DNA from: Phoronis australis
Taxonomy: Eukaryota > Phoronida > Phoronidae
Length of the DNA: 64,000 nt
Assembly (NCBI GenBank): GCA_002633005.1
Contig: NMRA01000097.1
Coordinates: 574,766-638,765, forward strand
Reading direction: 5' to 3'
The notes under the pieces are model-generated. The model had not been told where the DNA came from. It saw nothing but the letters and a program-made list of their open reading frames with translations, and made no database searches. Numbering within the stretch: position 1 is the first letter of the stretch; each line of letters begins with the position of its first letter. A program made the translations under genes and the position numbers. Below are positions 37,701 to 52,700 of the stretch, piece by piece.

Positions 37701-40700
37701 GAAAAAGGGCAACGCGGAACGTAGAAATGCGGCCACGATAGCACCACCGTGCTTCTATGGGTGTTTTTATTATCATAAAAATGGCTATTCGATGACGCGG
37801 AGCGCGTCAAACCCATTCAAATAAGGAGGGTGTTGTTTCTGTAAACCAAACCCATTTGCCAAATTTCATGATTGTAAGCTAAGGAACTCCTAAGATTTAA
37901 AGGCAAACGTAAAAACAATTGACAGTAGGGAGCACAGCTACAGTGGCGGATCTACGGGGAGTTCAGGGAGTTTAAACCCCCCCCCCCTCGGGCCAGGACC
38001 CAAAAATTAAAAAAAAAACAAAAGCGTCTCCAGCAAAACAAAAACGGCACCGCCAGCGTGTGTAAACCCCAAGTAATCCAACTTGGAAAAAATTGAGGGG
38101 GGGTTCACTCTGGAAATATAGTTTTTTGCATTGTGAATTGATGAGTCTTTGTGGCTCATCGGAAAAACGCGCGAGGATTTATTGTGCGCACGCTTCGTGC
38201 AACGTTTTTACCTCATCTGTCATGCCGTGTCATTCTATTAAACTCAACACGGTTGTAACTGGTGTATAGTAAAGTTGTCTTGCGCAATATCGTACAGTGT
38301 ACATGTACATGTAATATTGTGTACATGTACATGTAATATTTTTGAAAAAAAATCTTTTTCTGAAGAATTGCTGTTGTGGCGAGCGCCGTGGTCTGGTCGC
38401 GAGTCCGTTTGAAGACACACTCTATAACAAGTTATGTCTATACAAGGAACTCACATTGAGAAAGTGACCGCATTCGCGAAAAGTGTACAGTACCAGAAAT
38501 TGCGGGGAGGCTGTTCTTTCACAACAAAGTCTTGCGGGACTCGTGCGATGTTCAATAGGCCTCCTAAGGAGCCCTAGTTCCGACCTCAACACCTACATGT
38601 ACCACCTGTCTACTTGCAATAAGCACACTGCCGTCTTCTATACTGGGAATTTCCGCAGAAAGGCTCACCCGATGAAACGCTCATGCCCATGGGCATTTAT
38701 TTGATATAAGTACTTCGGGTTTCAAGCGTTCAGACTTTGGGACGTTTATTTCGAAAATTGCAAGAGATGCAAATAGGTCCTGGGATTCATCGTCAAGGTT
38801 TGAAGTAGTCCATGATGAACGGATCAAATTTAGTTGCGCATGTAAGTCTTTTGAATGGACTTGGCAACCTCAAGGGTCTTAGTGTCAACTGAGCTGCGAA
38901 ACGAGATGCTGACATTGTAGAGGCTTNNNNNNNNNNNNNNNNNNNNNNNNNNNNNNNNNNNNNNNNNNNNNNNNNNNNNNNNNNNNNNNNNNNNNNNNNN
39001 NNNNNNNNNNNNNNNNNNNNNNNNNNNNNNNNNNNNNNNNNNNNNNNNNNNNNNNNNNNNNNNNNNNNNNNNNNNNNNNNNNNNNNNNNNNNNNNNNNNN
39101 NNNNNNNNNNNNNNNNNNNNNNNNNNNNNNNNNNNNNNNNNNNNNNNNNNNNNNNNNNNNNNNNNNNNNNNNNNNNNNNNNNNNNNNNNNNNNNNNNNNN
39201 NNNNNNNNNNNNNNNNNNNNNNNNNNNNNNNNNNNNNNNNNNNNNNNNNNNNNNNNNNNNNNNNNNNNNNNNNNNNNNNNNNNNNNNNNNNNNNNNNNNN
39301 NNNNNNNNNNNNNNNNNNNNNNNNNNNNNNNNNNNNNNNNNNNNNNNNNNNNNNNNNNNNNNNNNNNNNNNNNNNNNNNNNNNNNNNNNNNNNNNNNNNN
39401 NNNNNNNNNNNNNNNNNNNNNNNNNNNNNNNNNNNNNNNNNNNNNNNNNNNNNNNNNNNNNNNNNNNNNNNNNNNNNNNNNNNNNNNNNNNNNNNNNNNN
39501 NNNNNNNNNNNNNNNNNNNNNNNNNNNNNNNNNNNNNNNNNNNNNNNNNNNNNNNNNNNNNNNNNNNNNNNNNNNNNNNNNNNNNNNNNNNNNNNNNNNN
39601 NNNNNNNNNNNNNNNNNNNNNNNNNNNNNNNNNNNNNNNNNNNNNNNNNNNNNNNNNNNNNNNNNNNNNNNNNNNNNNNNNNNNNNNNNNNNNNNNNNNN
39701 NNNNNNNNNNNNNNNNNNNNNNNNNNNNNNNNNNNNNNNNNNNNNNNNNNNNNNNNNNNNNNNNNNNNNNNNNNNNNNNNNNNNNNNNNNNNNNNNNNNN
39801 NNNNNNNNNNNNNNNNNNNNNNNNNNNNNNNNNNNNNACGCACCTAGGATTCGACCTTGGCGGGAATCCTAAACCCCCCCTTGCTGAAAACGTAGATCCG
39901 CCACTGAGCTATATAGTCCGATTGGTCTGAAAATCGTCGTCATCTGTTGCCATCTGTATAGAAGTCCATCTGTCAAATTCCGCAAAGTTACTTCAAATAG
40001 TTAAGGGGGCAGAACTTGTGACTAAGCCAGGGCCTGGAGTACGTTGCTTGCTCGAATTAACGGCACTGCACATGCCGGGTGCTGAGAAGCCAAGACCTGG
40101 TTCTGCCACAGTACACAGTGCATGCGCGATGGGTAGGTGAAACACATCCGCTATTAAATAATTTTGACGGCGAAAATGAAAATGAATAACTTTAATCTCA
40201 CCGACAACGTTTAGATTGGTAAAACGCGACTGACACGACAAACAAGAATGCAGTGATTTATAAACAACCGCTTCTCCGTGACTTGTTCGTTGCTTTCTTG
40301 AGACGTAATATCAGATGGTGTGATAAGTTGGTCAAATATTCTAGGATTTGACGTCATACCTTAGTTACATGAAGATGCACAGTTCGAAAATTATCTAATA
40401 ATGCCATGCAACATTTCATGAAGTCGAATTGACAATAACCCGTGTGCAATTTGTGGTTTTAGATTCATTGTGCTTGAAATCTAGTTATTTGACAAAGCGA
40501 GATAACCGATGGCGTTGTGTATTTCAAATCAGTTGGACCTGACAACATATGGGTAAAGGATAGAAACAGTGACGTGGAGATTGCAAACGGGGGTGTCTTT
40601 TATGTGGTTTACGGCAAGGAGTATAACATCAGCTGCGTCACCGACAGTGCCTTTGAGAACGTCGAGCTTCTCTTGGGCCCCGTGAGGACAGACGGTACAA

Positions 40701-43700
40701 TAGCAACTACAACTCAGGGACTTCGGTCGTTCGGAAATGGCAGCCTGAGCAACGTCTCTCAGTCGGACGCCTCCAACAACGGGGCAGTATTCTCTCTAGT
40801 GTTTACCTTTGTCGCTGATGTGTCAGTGCACCATAAATTTTTGAAATGTTGTGCAAGAAACCGTAATCGCACAGTGGAGCCGTTATCGAACACGTTTGAA
40901 GTGGTGTTGAACGTTGGTAAAGGTAAGCGTAACAAATTTTCAAATTATTAACAAGATATCGCAATACATGGCTTACGAGACTGTGACATCACTCGCTTTC
41001 ATTCTCTAGCATTACCTCATGGACGGGCTTTTGGTGTCGAAGGAGAAAATTGCTATGAGGAAACTGGGTTTCTTACTAAATAATATTAAGTTAGAACGTG
41101 CACGGGCGAGCATAAATATCGACACAGAGAATAACGGCCCCATAACCCGTATCAATTACAAAACATCCCTGTTCATTGCGAACCTTCGTATGCCGGCACA
41201 CATTCCACAACCCCCGATCGTCAAAAATTTCAAAATTGCCACGCGGTGGGGGAGGGTATAACCAGTAGGTTTACCCCCATGGTGAAACTACGTTTTACCA
41301 CACCCTAGTTTTTCCCACGGTTGCTAAACATTTCAACCCTCAGGCACTGAAATGTTACATGTACGCCCATGCCTCCCGTTGACTGTCAGTGCCCGGTAAT
41401 GTAGCTGGTTGCTTGCATCATCGATTGGCTTTCATATGCATTGATTATACGGCCATGAACAACACATTTACAGGATGACACCAGTGGTGAGACATGATAA
41501 CACGTAAATAAGAACTCCAGATAGCTTACTTATTAAATTCGTCCATCACGTTCTCAAGCGTCATAATGTATTATCCAGTTTGAAACGTGGCACCTAACAA
41601 TGTTCTGTCTTGTACATGATATACTTGGGGCCTATGGCCATGTGTATATGTCTCAATAAATCATATTGAAATGTATTCAGACGCAAGAAAAAATATAAGC
41701 AGGGATAATACCACCAGGCACTCGTTTTTGTGCTGGTCCTATACATGTACAAGTAATCTACAGAACACAATGATGATCACGTAGAAATATTCAGAGGCAT
41801 GAAGCGAATCCTGTTGAAGAAAACATGAATGAAAACCAATCCATAGCTCAATTAATAAAATAATTCTCCAGAGATGCAAGAATGTAAAAGCAGGATCACA
41901 CTACTTAGTATTAAGTTATTACTGACCTCTAGTTGAACAATAAGAACCTTGCGTGACCTTGATTTTCATTTCAGCTGAACTAACGTTGAATATCACGAAA
42001 GGAAACGACACGGTCTACAAACTTCCTGGCCGATCTGACGAAAAAAACCCGCTGGTGAATGGCAACCAATACATTGGCGAATGCTCAACGCTCAGTGTTG
42101 TTCCAGATGTCCAAGTCAGCTGGCGAACTGATTTTGGCACCATTGGCCAGGCGCAGAGAATTACTTACGGTAGTCTCTCGAAGTACTACCGCACCATCAC
42201 ATTGCATGCAGAGGATAATCTGAACAATGGCGTTCTCACCTGTTGCGTCAGTCATAATGTCGTCAAAGAGATTAACAATACTAGGTCTCTTACGCTGACA
42301 GTTCATTGTGAGTATAAATGGTGGGTCTCTGCATGGGTCCAGCTCACACGCACGTGACGCTACAAGGGAGCAGTAAAAGTGTCATCTTTAATTGTAACTA
42401 GTTGAATGTCACCCAGGAGCTTTTTCCGAAATCGCTGTCACCTGGCCGCTAAGGGCAAAATCCAACATGGCCGACGCTCCAATTTTCGGAAAATGTCTTG
42501 TTGATAGTTAAGCACCATCCTAATAGCGTAAACGTGACTAGTTTCTGAATTGGCAGAATCCGAGAAGTGTAAGCTTTTAGCGTACAATAAGTTTGAAGAC
42601 AAAGTAAGCTACACCACATCTTAAACCTGAAAGTACCCAGATCCCGCGAAATCGTTAATCTATGCACTCCTGAGAAACTTCTGAATGTGAAAATTTTGAT
42701 AGCACACAGAATAAGCTCATCTCGTTAACAGCAGCATTCTCACATGAAACCACATGATGGCGTTTGGTCATTTTATGTTTACTGTCTTTGGGTCCGTCCA
42801 AGAAAACTGACTTAGTTAAGACAAATCTTAAATTTCAGTCTAAGATAAAGCATAAATTTGTCTCAAGTCTTTTTCAAGAAATAAATTTTTAGTTTGACTT
42901 GAGTTTTTGATTTGAAAATTGTCTTAATTTTAATTATCTTGCCGCATGTGGACGTTTCAACGTTTGAATGTTGAAAAAATTTGTTGTAGACTAAAGTCAC
43001 AAATGAATTCAAGCCAGTTTTTTGAAACGGCACATTGACTAGAGGACGTTTCCAGATGTATCTTGTATACCCTAAAAGGGCTTCATTAATGTTTGCAAAT
43101 ATGATTGCATGGTTATGAAATCGGTCGTCAGGTTTTTAGATGATTCGATTACTGCTGCCCCTGGTGACAGTTTGTACACCTAAATAGTTTGGAGAAATTT
43201 CATGAAATTTAGCCAAAAGGTTTCTGTCTAGGAGACGATGGCCCGTAGATGCTATCGAATGATGATAACCCATGGCAATTAAGTGATCCCAATTGCAGTG
43301 TTATTCTGTTTCTGTCTCCCAATAGTTGGCCCTGAGGACTTACACCTAACAAGCCAAGACAAGAGCCTCAACCAAACTAGCGGAAAGTACGGTGTTGCTT
43401 TCCAACACTTAAGTAAAGTCACTTGCACGACGGATTCTGTGAACCCCGGAGTAAATGGGCAGCTGACACTAACTAAAACAGACAACAGGAAGCAAATAGA
43501 AACCCAAGCAACCAGCACAGGTGGCAATCACGGCGGCGAAAACTACACATTAGCTTTAACCTTCAGTGGCACCTATCAATGCCACCATGTTCCTCTTGTA
43601 TGTGAATTTTCCAACTCGGAGGTTGCGGAATTCAACAAAAGAACGGAAATAGAAGTTTATATCGTCGGTAAGTATACTGATGGGTAATTTTCAGTTCATT

Positions 43701-46700
43701 ATTGCAAACATATAAAAATTGAGAGAATAATGAAAAAATAGAATCACGTTAACATATATATTAGTCCAATGCACGCTACAGATGTTGTCGATGATTTTGA
43801 ACAGTTTAGTATGCTTCTATGCTGTGTCTGCTCCCGTCTTTTTTCTTCTAATAAGTAGCTCAAGTGCAGTGCTACTAATTCAAGAAAAACAGCTTTTCAT
43901 GTAGACAACTCGGGCAATGTGTAACTCTAATTATTTCGTGTCTCATGTTTTGTTCTGTCGTCTTTTCCGGATATCGCTTGAAGAATCGTCTTTAAAGCAG
44001 ATAGATAATATTTAAGAGAAAGGCAAACATTAATTTTCGAAATGTGTCGTTGTAGACCCTCAGTGGCAACTGTACCTTTCTTTGCATGTGTCTTAAGTAT
44101 CAGTCCACGGATCCACCGACCACCGTACAGCCAACAAGCGGCAAGGTGGGGGGTCAACCATTCAGATCCATGTTTAGTCTGATAAATCACATTAGGGATG
44201 AGAGAAAATGGGTGAAGTATGACACCACNCCCTAGTGACAAAATGTCTTTGCCATATTTACCAAGCTCTTCAATGGGTTTCCATTCAGTTTGTTCCAAGT
44301 TTTCCTTAGAGACATGGACGTAACTGAAAAAGTGAGCACTCAGCACCCCTTATGTCTTCGTTGATGCCCTCGTTGGGTGCGTTCTTCTTAACTCTACTTA
44401 CATACGTGTACATGTATGTGATAAGTGTGGCCAAAAACTCGCATTTATTGGGTACTACAGGCGTACTACACGTGTAAGTGCAAAGATTTTCGCAATGAGG
44501 AATGTATTTTCAGCTGATCCTGTGAATATAGAGGTAAACGTTATGAAATGTAATGGCTTGTGTCAACAACTGCACGAAAAAGTCAATGGTGCTCATCTGC
44601 AACAACCGCTTCTCGACGGGCAAGGTTACCAATTGCAATGTGATGTCAAAACGCAGTTTTTTGATCTCGTCGTTGCTTGGAGCAACGATCTTGGTGGCTT
44701 AGAGATGACGAAAGGCACGTTTACGATTGGCGGCCTTCGACGAAGAGCCTTCAACTTTGTTGCGAATAAGATGCATCACGGTCGTCGGCTTTCATGCTCC
44801 GGCTCTCACAGTGTTGTTTGGGAAGCAAATAACAATCGCTCTGTAGTTCTCAGTGTATATTGTGAGTATATTTGAATACTGGGTGATCAGATACTTCTCA
44901 GGATGCAATGAAGTTACCTTAAATATTTCCTTAGCGCCTGAGTGATTGAAGTACACTGTATCTACCTGGTCTTTTCTGTGCGTATCATATTCATGTACAG
45001 TACAGCCACTGAATTTTTAGACTTCGTCCGGGCTACCTCACGCCTGGCCAGACCGGAGCGCAACCGGAACACAGTCGTGACAGAAATCAGTCACGGTCGC
45101 CTCACGCCTACTCTCCGGGTAGTCCTCACGCTTACCTCCTGTTGAGCTAACGCCTTCATCACGCCTCGTTCCCGCTTTCTCTGTGCCTCCGTCACGCTTA
45201 CCTCATGCTTTCTTCACGCCTTCGGTAGCTGTGGTAACCATGGTAGGGCACCAGGCTAATCAGTTAAAATACATGTAACGTCTTGATTGCCTGTCGTTTC
45301 GGTCAAGTTGCAAAGACATTATAGTATATTATAGAGTATCTTTGCAAGCGGTCATCTATCACATTTGGGTTCCGACTAACTTTGTAATTCCACGTGTTGT
45401 TCATACAAACGTCTTCCTTCAGCTCGTCTTGTGTTATACTTACATGTACATTTTCAATTTACGACTTAAGAGCCAGTCCCATCAATGACAAACATGTACA
45501 TGTACAGTAACCACGGTTAGTAAATACGAATAAAAGCGACCCTGTGCCCAGAGTCATCTTTACATGGCTGTGGACTCCTTGAAACTTGTCACAGGTGGAT
45601 ATAGTTAATTCGCCCTAAAAATAGCATACGCATCTTGTGAAGTATTGTGTCACTCCGTAAATTTTTTCACCGCACTGACGTACAGAAAATTTCAATAGGC
45701 CGCCCTTCTGACATACCCATCCCTTACTGCAAGCAAATGTTTTGACTTAAAAGTCCTAAATCCGTGGTGCAGTTCAATTATTTGTAGCCCCCTCCCCGTA
45801 GTACATGCGTTTCGACTGAGTAAACAGTATCCCCGGGGTACTTCTTCACTAAAATAATAATAGTGGTCACCTGTTTGACTCGTCAAATGTATGGGCGTGA
45901 TCAGTTTTCTCCGCATGATGCCGGAACTTGGGATCAATGTGCTCAGAATTGACATGCTATGCTCCTTCATATCGTGAAGGCAATTGAATAATTCTGCCGT
46001 GTACACGCGTGTTAAGATTCTTGATTAGTTGATATAAAAACAAGTAATTATAAATAAGTGAAAAGTAAAGTCCACAGGTCTGTTTTTTGAAGTGACTTAA
46101 GATTTGAGACGGACATTTTGGTCTTTTACTGCACGTGACGATTTCAACAAAAAATTAAACCTCACATGAGCAAAAGCCTATGAGAATACACACATCACTG
46201 CTAGTTACTGGTGTAATTTTAATAACTAACTTTATCATCTGCGATGCAGGTAAACTCACGCCTAACTCACGGTAAGCTCCGGGTACAGTCACGCTTAGGC
46301 TCACGCCAGCTGTCACGGTTGATTCACGCCTCACTCTCCGGTCTGTCTCTGGTTACGGTCACGGGTGGCTAGACCGGAGAGACACCGGAGAGGGTCTAAT
46401 AATTCAGTGACTGTACTGTACATGTATGAACTGTATTGTATTTTGGGCTACGTAGCGGTGTTTGAGAGATTCGTTCTATACTATCTATTATGACTGGTCA
46501 CAAATTTGCAGTGATACTTAACTTTTCTGTCAAGTCGACATGTTCAATGAGGGTGTTACCACGTGTTTAGTGCTCTCGATTAACTTACCCTGCAACGCTT
46601 GTGTCTTCGTGTTGTAGATGGTCCCAATAGTCTGTCAGTGGCCAGTGACCTCGGAACAGTTGACAACAGTGCCAAAACCATAGGAGTACATTATGGCAGC

Positions 46701-49700
46701 ACATACCGGGTGAGCTGCACTACGAACGAAGTGAACCAGGAGGCAGTGACGAAGTTTGGCTTTCTTTTTGAAAATGGCTCGATGGCTCTGTCAAACAATT
46801 CGGCCAACCTCTTCGGTCTTGGCGCAGTTTATCCGATTGTAGGAACCGGCGTATTGAATGGGGGAACGGTTTACACCAGTACTATATCCTTTGTAGCTGA
46901 TCTCTCCATCCACGACCAGAGTTTGAGATGTAAATCTTTCAACAAAGATAACACAGGCTTTGAAGTGGAGCTCTCCTTCAAAGTCCAAATCTTGTGTACG
47001 GTTTGTTTGTTTCCTGTATTTGACCGCAATCTGAGCAGTATTTCAGCCACACAGTTTTAGCTGTTGCTTGCAGCCGAATAGCAAACAGGTAAAAGCTTCG
47101 GCAACATATGCCAATGGTCAGTGTTTTTCAAAAGCACTGGACAAACCCGTATGCGTGCCCAGGCTCTCATATGTTTACGAAAACTTCCAGCATTTGCTTT
47201 AGCCACGCGCGATTACCGGTGATTTCAGGAATATACTTGTAGCCCACTAACATAAATCCTCTTGGGGGCCGTTTCTGAAACAAAGACCGAAAGAACCCAA
47301 ATAGAGGCTTCGTGGTCCTTTTGGATTCCTGGTAATTTCCGAAAAATATCAAACTTGAGACACTACATTTTTATTGCTGAATCAGTGGAGGCGTTGCCAG
47401 ACTATTTTTGTGTTAGCCAAACTGCCGAAAAAGTAAAATCTGGTTGGTGTATCGAGTCCATGACCGGCCGATGTTTCTTTGACCGCCCATGGTCTTACAC
47501 GTGCTGCCTCCTTAGTTTGAAAATTGCGGGCTTCGAAGGCAGTACAGTAATCCACCAATTATGAGTTAACACCGTGGACGTTCCGTTACCGGTACTGGTG
47601 GATCGAAACCCCAAAGCGCTGCATTTTATAAATCGGAAGTGCAAGATACACGCATAAAAATGAATGCGCTCACATTTCACTAGCTCGGTAACTTTGAATC
47701 CTGCAGGCTGTTCCGTCTTAACATTATGCTTTGAAACTGATGGTCATTTTCGACACTTTGCTTGAATTTACCGGGAAGTTTTTGATTTTGGACATTTTTG
47801 ATATCCGGCGCTTTCAGTGCTATGACTAATTTGCGTCGGAACGCTTAATGCCTTTAATACATGTATCTATACCTCAACCAAAACCAGTCACACTATCCAG
47901 AAAGGCAGGGCACAGTTAAGAAATATTAAATGGCCGTTTTAAATTGAATGTGCAATGTACATGGAATGAACTGAAAATTACCGAGATCGTTCGCGGAATG
48001 AGAATGTGGTGCACGTTCGCTAGGAGTAGGGAAGACCGCAAAAATCTAACGGAACATTCCGGCACCAACACGTATAAGTTGTACTTTGTAATTGACTCTA
48101 CACAAACATTACAAAGCTGTCAACACTACAGCGCCACGCAGCGGCATCACAATTGATTGGAAGCATTCCTGCGAAGACGCCCAAACCTCAATGCTCGTGC
48201 AAAAGGAGGGGCATGTGAAGGAACAAGTCATACTGCACAGTCCCCATTTTACCTTTTGCGGCGTCGGGGCACATTGTTCAGAATTTATCCAGAATCTCAG
48301 CGTCAAATTCAAAAGAAAAATTCAAAGGTTGTTCATAGCTAATGATGTTACTTGATGGTTTCTGAAAGAGGGCCCGATGACAGGATAAATCCTCACTCGA
48401 CCGTTTATTCTTAGCGTACCACAGCACTCTCATCCAACAACACATTTTGAAAGCTCTATAAAAATGAGCAAAATGGCTTTACTTTAGATTATATATTTCA
48501 GACGATGATGATTTGTTTCTACATGACGACCATTTAGCTGCAAGAATTGGCTGATAAATCCGAATCAGACAGTAGTTTTGGTCGGTTCTGAGTGCACTTC
48601 TGTGATAATTTTGAGGCGGTTGGTCACGTACCAGCAGAATACAGCCGCTTGTCTTCGTGCTTTGAGGTCAAAGTTGAAACGGTTACGCCCCTTTCACACA
48701 TTTCAGGTTCAGAGGGCGGTTCATGACGAGTCCGTTATGCGCCATGAAGTGTCCAGGTAAAGGTAAATCTCCTAGATTTCGATGCGTAAATGTGAACGTG
48801 ACTCAGCCTTTGACTGCAATCTCGAAAGACTGCAGGGACGTTTCGGAGTTGTCGATTCTATCACAGAAGCCACGATGTTTACGTGGTTTCTTCCAGAGTG
48901 AACAGGTTTCACTGCGATCGGTCATCATGTGCATTCTTCCCAAATGCGTGCACATGCTGTGGAGCCCCGCCAGAATTCTCCACACATCGCGGAGTCAAAA
49001 TTACTACGAAAACACGGACGTTTACGCAATTGGCTCGATACGTTACTTATCCGTTATGTGATGGAACTGTAAAAAGAACAGATCGTAAATATTGTGTGAA
49101 CATTTTCAGCTGATGAAATTGGTAGAAAATTTTATTTGTATTTGAAATAAGTTCGTTTTATGCACATTGTATTTAAATTTTCAATAGCGAGATCGTAAAC
49201 ACCTGGCCATTCATTAAAATTACCGGTTTTAAAACAAAACGTAATCTTTTCGTACTACTTTCAGCTTTCAATGTTTATATTAATGTAAATCTAAATATAT
49301 GGAGAATAAATTCGTTTAAGAGTCAAAAAATTGTCAATTTAAGCGTTTTCTCTTTTCAACATCACTTCAAGGCAAATAACCTGACAAATGTAATAAACCG
49401 TTGAGTATACTCAAAAAACGTACACCTTCACCACAAGGAGCAAGCTCGGTCCTTCTAACGTTCGTCAGTTTCCGTATGACGTCGCCATGTACATTCAAGC
49501 TTTTGCACTGGATTTTCCGCCAAATCCGATCTTTGTCTTATCTAACGAAATTTTAAGGCACTGAAAACATTTTTGCGAGCCTAAAACCATCTAGATAACT
49601 ACTCAATTTTTTACCTCCGCTGTGACGGTTCCCCGCAGTGGCACGCCGCATTTGTTCGACCAATCGGCTAAATTTTCACATCAGAAAAACAACAAACTTC

Positions 49701-52700
49701 TTTGTCATATTTATTGTCTGATACTTTGAACATCACTCATACTTATGTAACAGGCATTTTAACCAATTCTTTCGTGCTAAAATTGAATTCTAGATGAACG
49801 ATTGAACGACGTTACTTTAGCAAAGCTTCGACACTCGGTGACGTTTGCATGAGAAAAGAATTGGTTACTGAGAGTAAGATTGCAAGTGATGACGAAAGAG
49901 TCTTTCAGCTCCTAAAGAAAAAAATCTCTTCAACTGGAAGTGGACGCTGACATTAAGAACGAACATGCTTGGGGAAGGAATACTGGCGGTGATGTGACAG
50001 TGAGATAACGGATCTCGGTTCCCGTACTTGGCTAAGTGTTGCGTGTACTCGCTAAAGCCCTAAACAGCATCACGGAAAGCAGTTAGCCTGTATCGAAGAT
50101 GCAAGTCTGTAATAAATGTTCTCTCTCTTGTAGCCCGGGTGGTCGATTTATCTTTAACTGTCGTTAATGAAGCCGGGAAGGTGTTCTATGAAAGGTCCAA
50201 ATCCTCGAGTTTATCTAAGCCGTTGACCACCGATGAAGCCTACACCGCCATTTGCAGATTCAGAACCGACATTCCACTGGCACAACTTCGCTGGGTACTT
50301 GCTAATGGGTGGAAAGGCGTCAACATTGACCACCAAAATCAAACTGTTCTGTTTGATGGTGGCACTCGCGTTTACGCATACGAAAAGAGGTTCAACGTGA
50401 AAGCTGCAGATAAACTGAATGACCTTGAGCTCAAGTGCGAAGCGCAACACGACATTGTGATGGAAATCCAGTCGGAAGTAACATTCACCCAAGAAGTTAT
50501 ATGTACGTGAGCATTTAGTAATTTCGTGTTGCCGTATCTCCCATGCATGGGCGGCACACCACTGAAAAAATGGGAGGCTATTGCTCCCCCAGACGCCATG
50601 GTGCGCCGCCCATGTCTCTAATCTCTTGCATTTTTGCGCTGAAGCCTGTTTCATGACAGTGGCTTTAAAACATTTGAGACAAAAACTATGTATTCTTAAA
50701 AGCTCCCAGTCTACTTTGCTGAATATGGGCTTAGCCAAACATGAAGTATGAGTGCATCATAGTCTGGATTTAATTTATAGAAATTAGCTCAGTAACTTGC
50801 TGTGTGTGAGTGACTTGGCACTTTCGCGTAGGTGAGATTCGATTATTTTTCAGAAATACCTATGTGGAGCGTAAGACAAAATTTCTGTCTTTAGTTTTAA
50901 TTCACTTTTCATCAGCATACGCCAGGCTTCGAGTCTAACCTATTTACCCGAAATCGAACTGGAACGCATCGTTGACACTTCCCGCTCTCGTTTAATGACA
51001 ACTCAAGACGAGTGTCTATAATTCTTTGCTCGTGTACATGTACCTTACGGTTTACGTGGGTGATATTACAATCCAAGTTTGCACTTGATGACTTCAGCGT
51101 TTAAGTCACGAGTTCGAACCCGAACTCGAAATTACGAAGTTCTTCTCGGCCGAAATCTCGAGTTTTTATTCAAAGATGTAGATGGAATTTAAGAGTCGCC
51201 TAGTGTGAACTAGGGCTAAAAAAATCCTCTGAGGAACCCAATAAGGGCACGCGCATAGATTATTAAACCACTGAATTTGTATTGAAGCAGGACGGAAAAT
51301 GTCAAAAAGTAGAGAGATTACACACGGCAGTATGTCCCAGCTCAAACTTAAACCAACCAAAACATATCTCTGGCAGTTCATTTGATAACAGTACATTGTA
51401 AAAGTTCCTTTTCGCCCCGTTTAAACGGCTAAAAATGAAAATCTAGTTAGGTACGTCACTCTCACAAAATGTGCAACGTAAATCTTGCCCTGATAGGATT
51501 CCGCTTCCACACGGTGTCGAAAAAGACTCTGTTATTATACGTGGGCGCTATTTCCTCACAGCGGCTCATTAGCTAGATTGTTTCAGTTTAAGCGTTAGCC
51601 ATTACTACCGATTAAGCTGACTTGGTAAGGAGTTTGTCAACTAGGCAACACGTGGCCCATCGGTTGGCCATTTAGGGGCTACAATACTTCCTTTCGCTTT
51701 CTGTACGCATTTCGTTACATGTATTTTGAACGGGCGGTAGGCCAAATCCAGGGGGGGTGATTTGTCTTGGGAAGAACTGGCGGATCGTTCTTGGCAGGTC
51801 GATCATTGCACGCGTTGGTCTTGTTCTTAAGTATCAAAGAAGTGTCAGTTCTTCTCTTGCCCAAAACTCAGTCCTCGTATGAGCAAGGACACGTTTAGAC
51901 ATAGTTAACAGTGGTGAAGGGTCTAAACCGAACTTCTGTTTCATTTACGGTTGTCGTACACCTTTGCAGTTGGGCCTCGGGCTTTAGAATTTACGGCCTC
52001 GGGAGGTGCTCTAGATGCGACAAACGAAATGTTCGGCATCAACTACGGCACCACTTACACGCTCATCTGCAGCACCGATAACGTCAACAACGAAGCAGAT
52101 ATCGTGTACACACTGACTCCAGCTCCACAAAACAGCATTCAGATTGTCAATAGTGCCGTAGACGATAAATTCGGGGGCAAGAACTTTAAAGCGGCTATGA
52201 CATTTAACGCCACTGTGGAGATGCATCACGTGAATGTCTCGTGCAAGTCCCACAACGTCGACCAATCGAAATACCAACAGTTGCGACGTTTAGATCTGTA
52301 CCTGCTGGAAGGTGAAGTATTCGTTTACATCTTTTGTCAGCTTGAAAATAGTGTTCCGAAAATTGACGACTTTAAAACTTGAAATTCTTTAAATAATTCC
52401 TGACAAAAGATACGGAAAGTTTCCTTACATTTTGTCTACGCTACTGTGATAAACATGTGTCACTTTAAGGTAGAATTTCCTCCTTCAATTTAAACTGTGT
52501 ATGTCAAGACACTAGTACTTTTTTATGCTTTTCACGGATGTACTCGAACTCATGTAAAATGCATGACGGTTGCATCAACCAACCAATCGTCTTCCCTGCC
52601 AATCTTGCTTCTCTGTAGGCATGAGCTACACAAATTGGAAGATGACGACGTGATACCTCAGGGAGGGGGGACTCTCCGTGGTTGGTGTAACATGTAACGC

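Noticed and set aside
38830-39843. 337-residue minus-strand ORF
   Set aside because: Almost entirely N; an artefact of the assembly gap.
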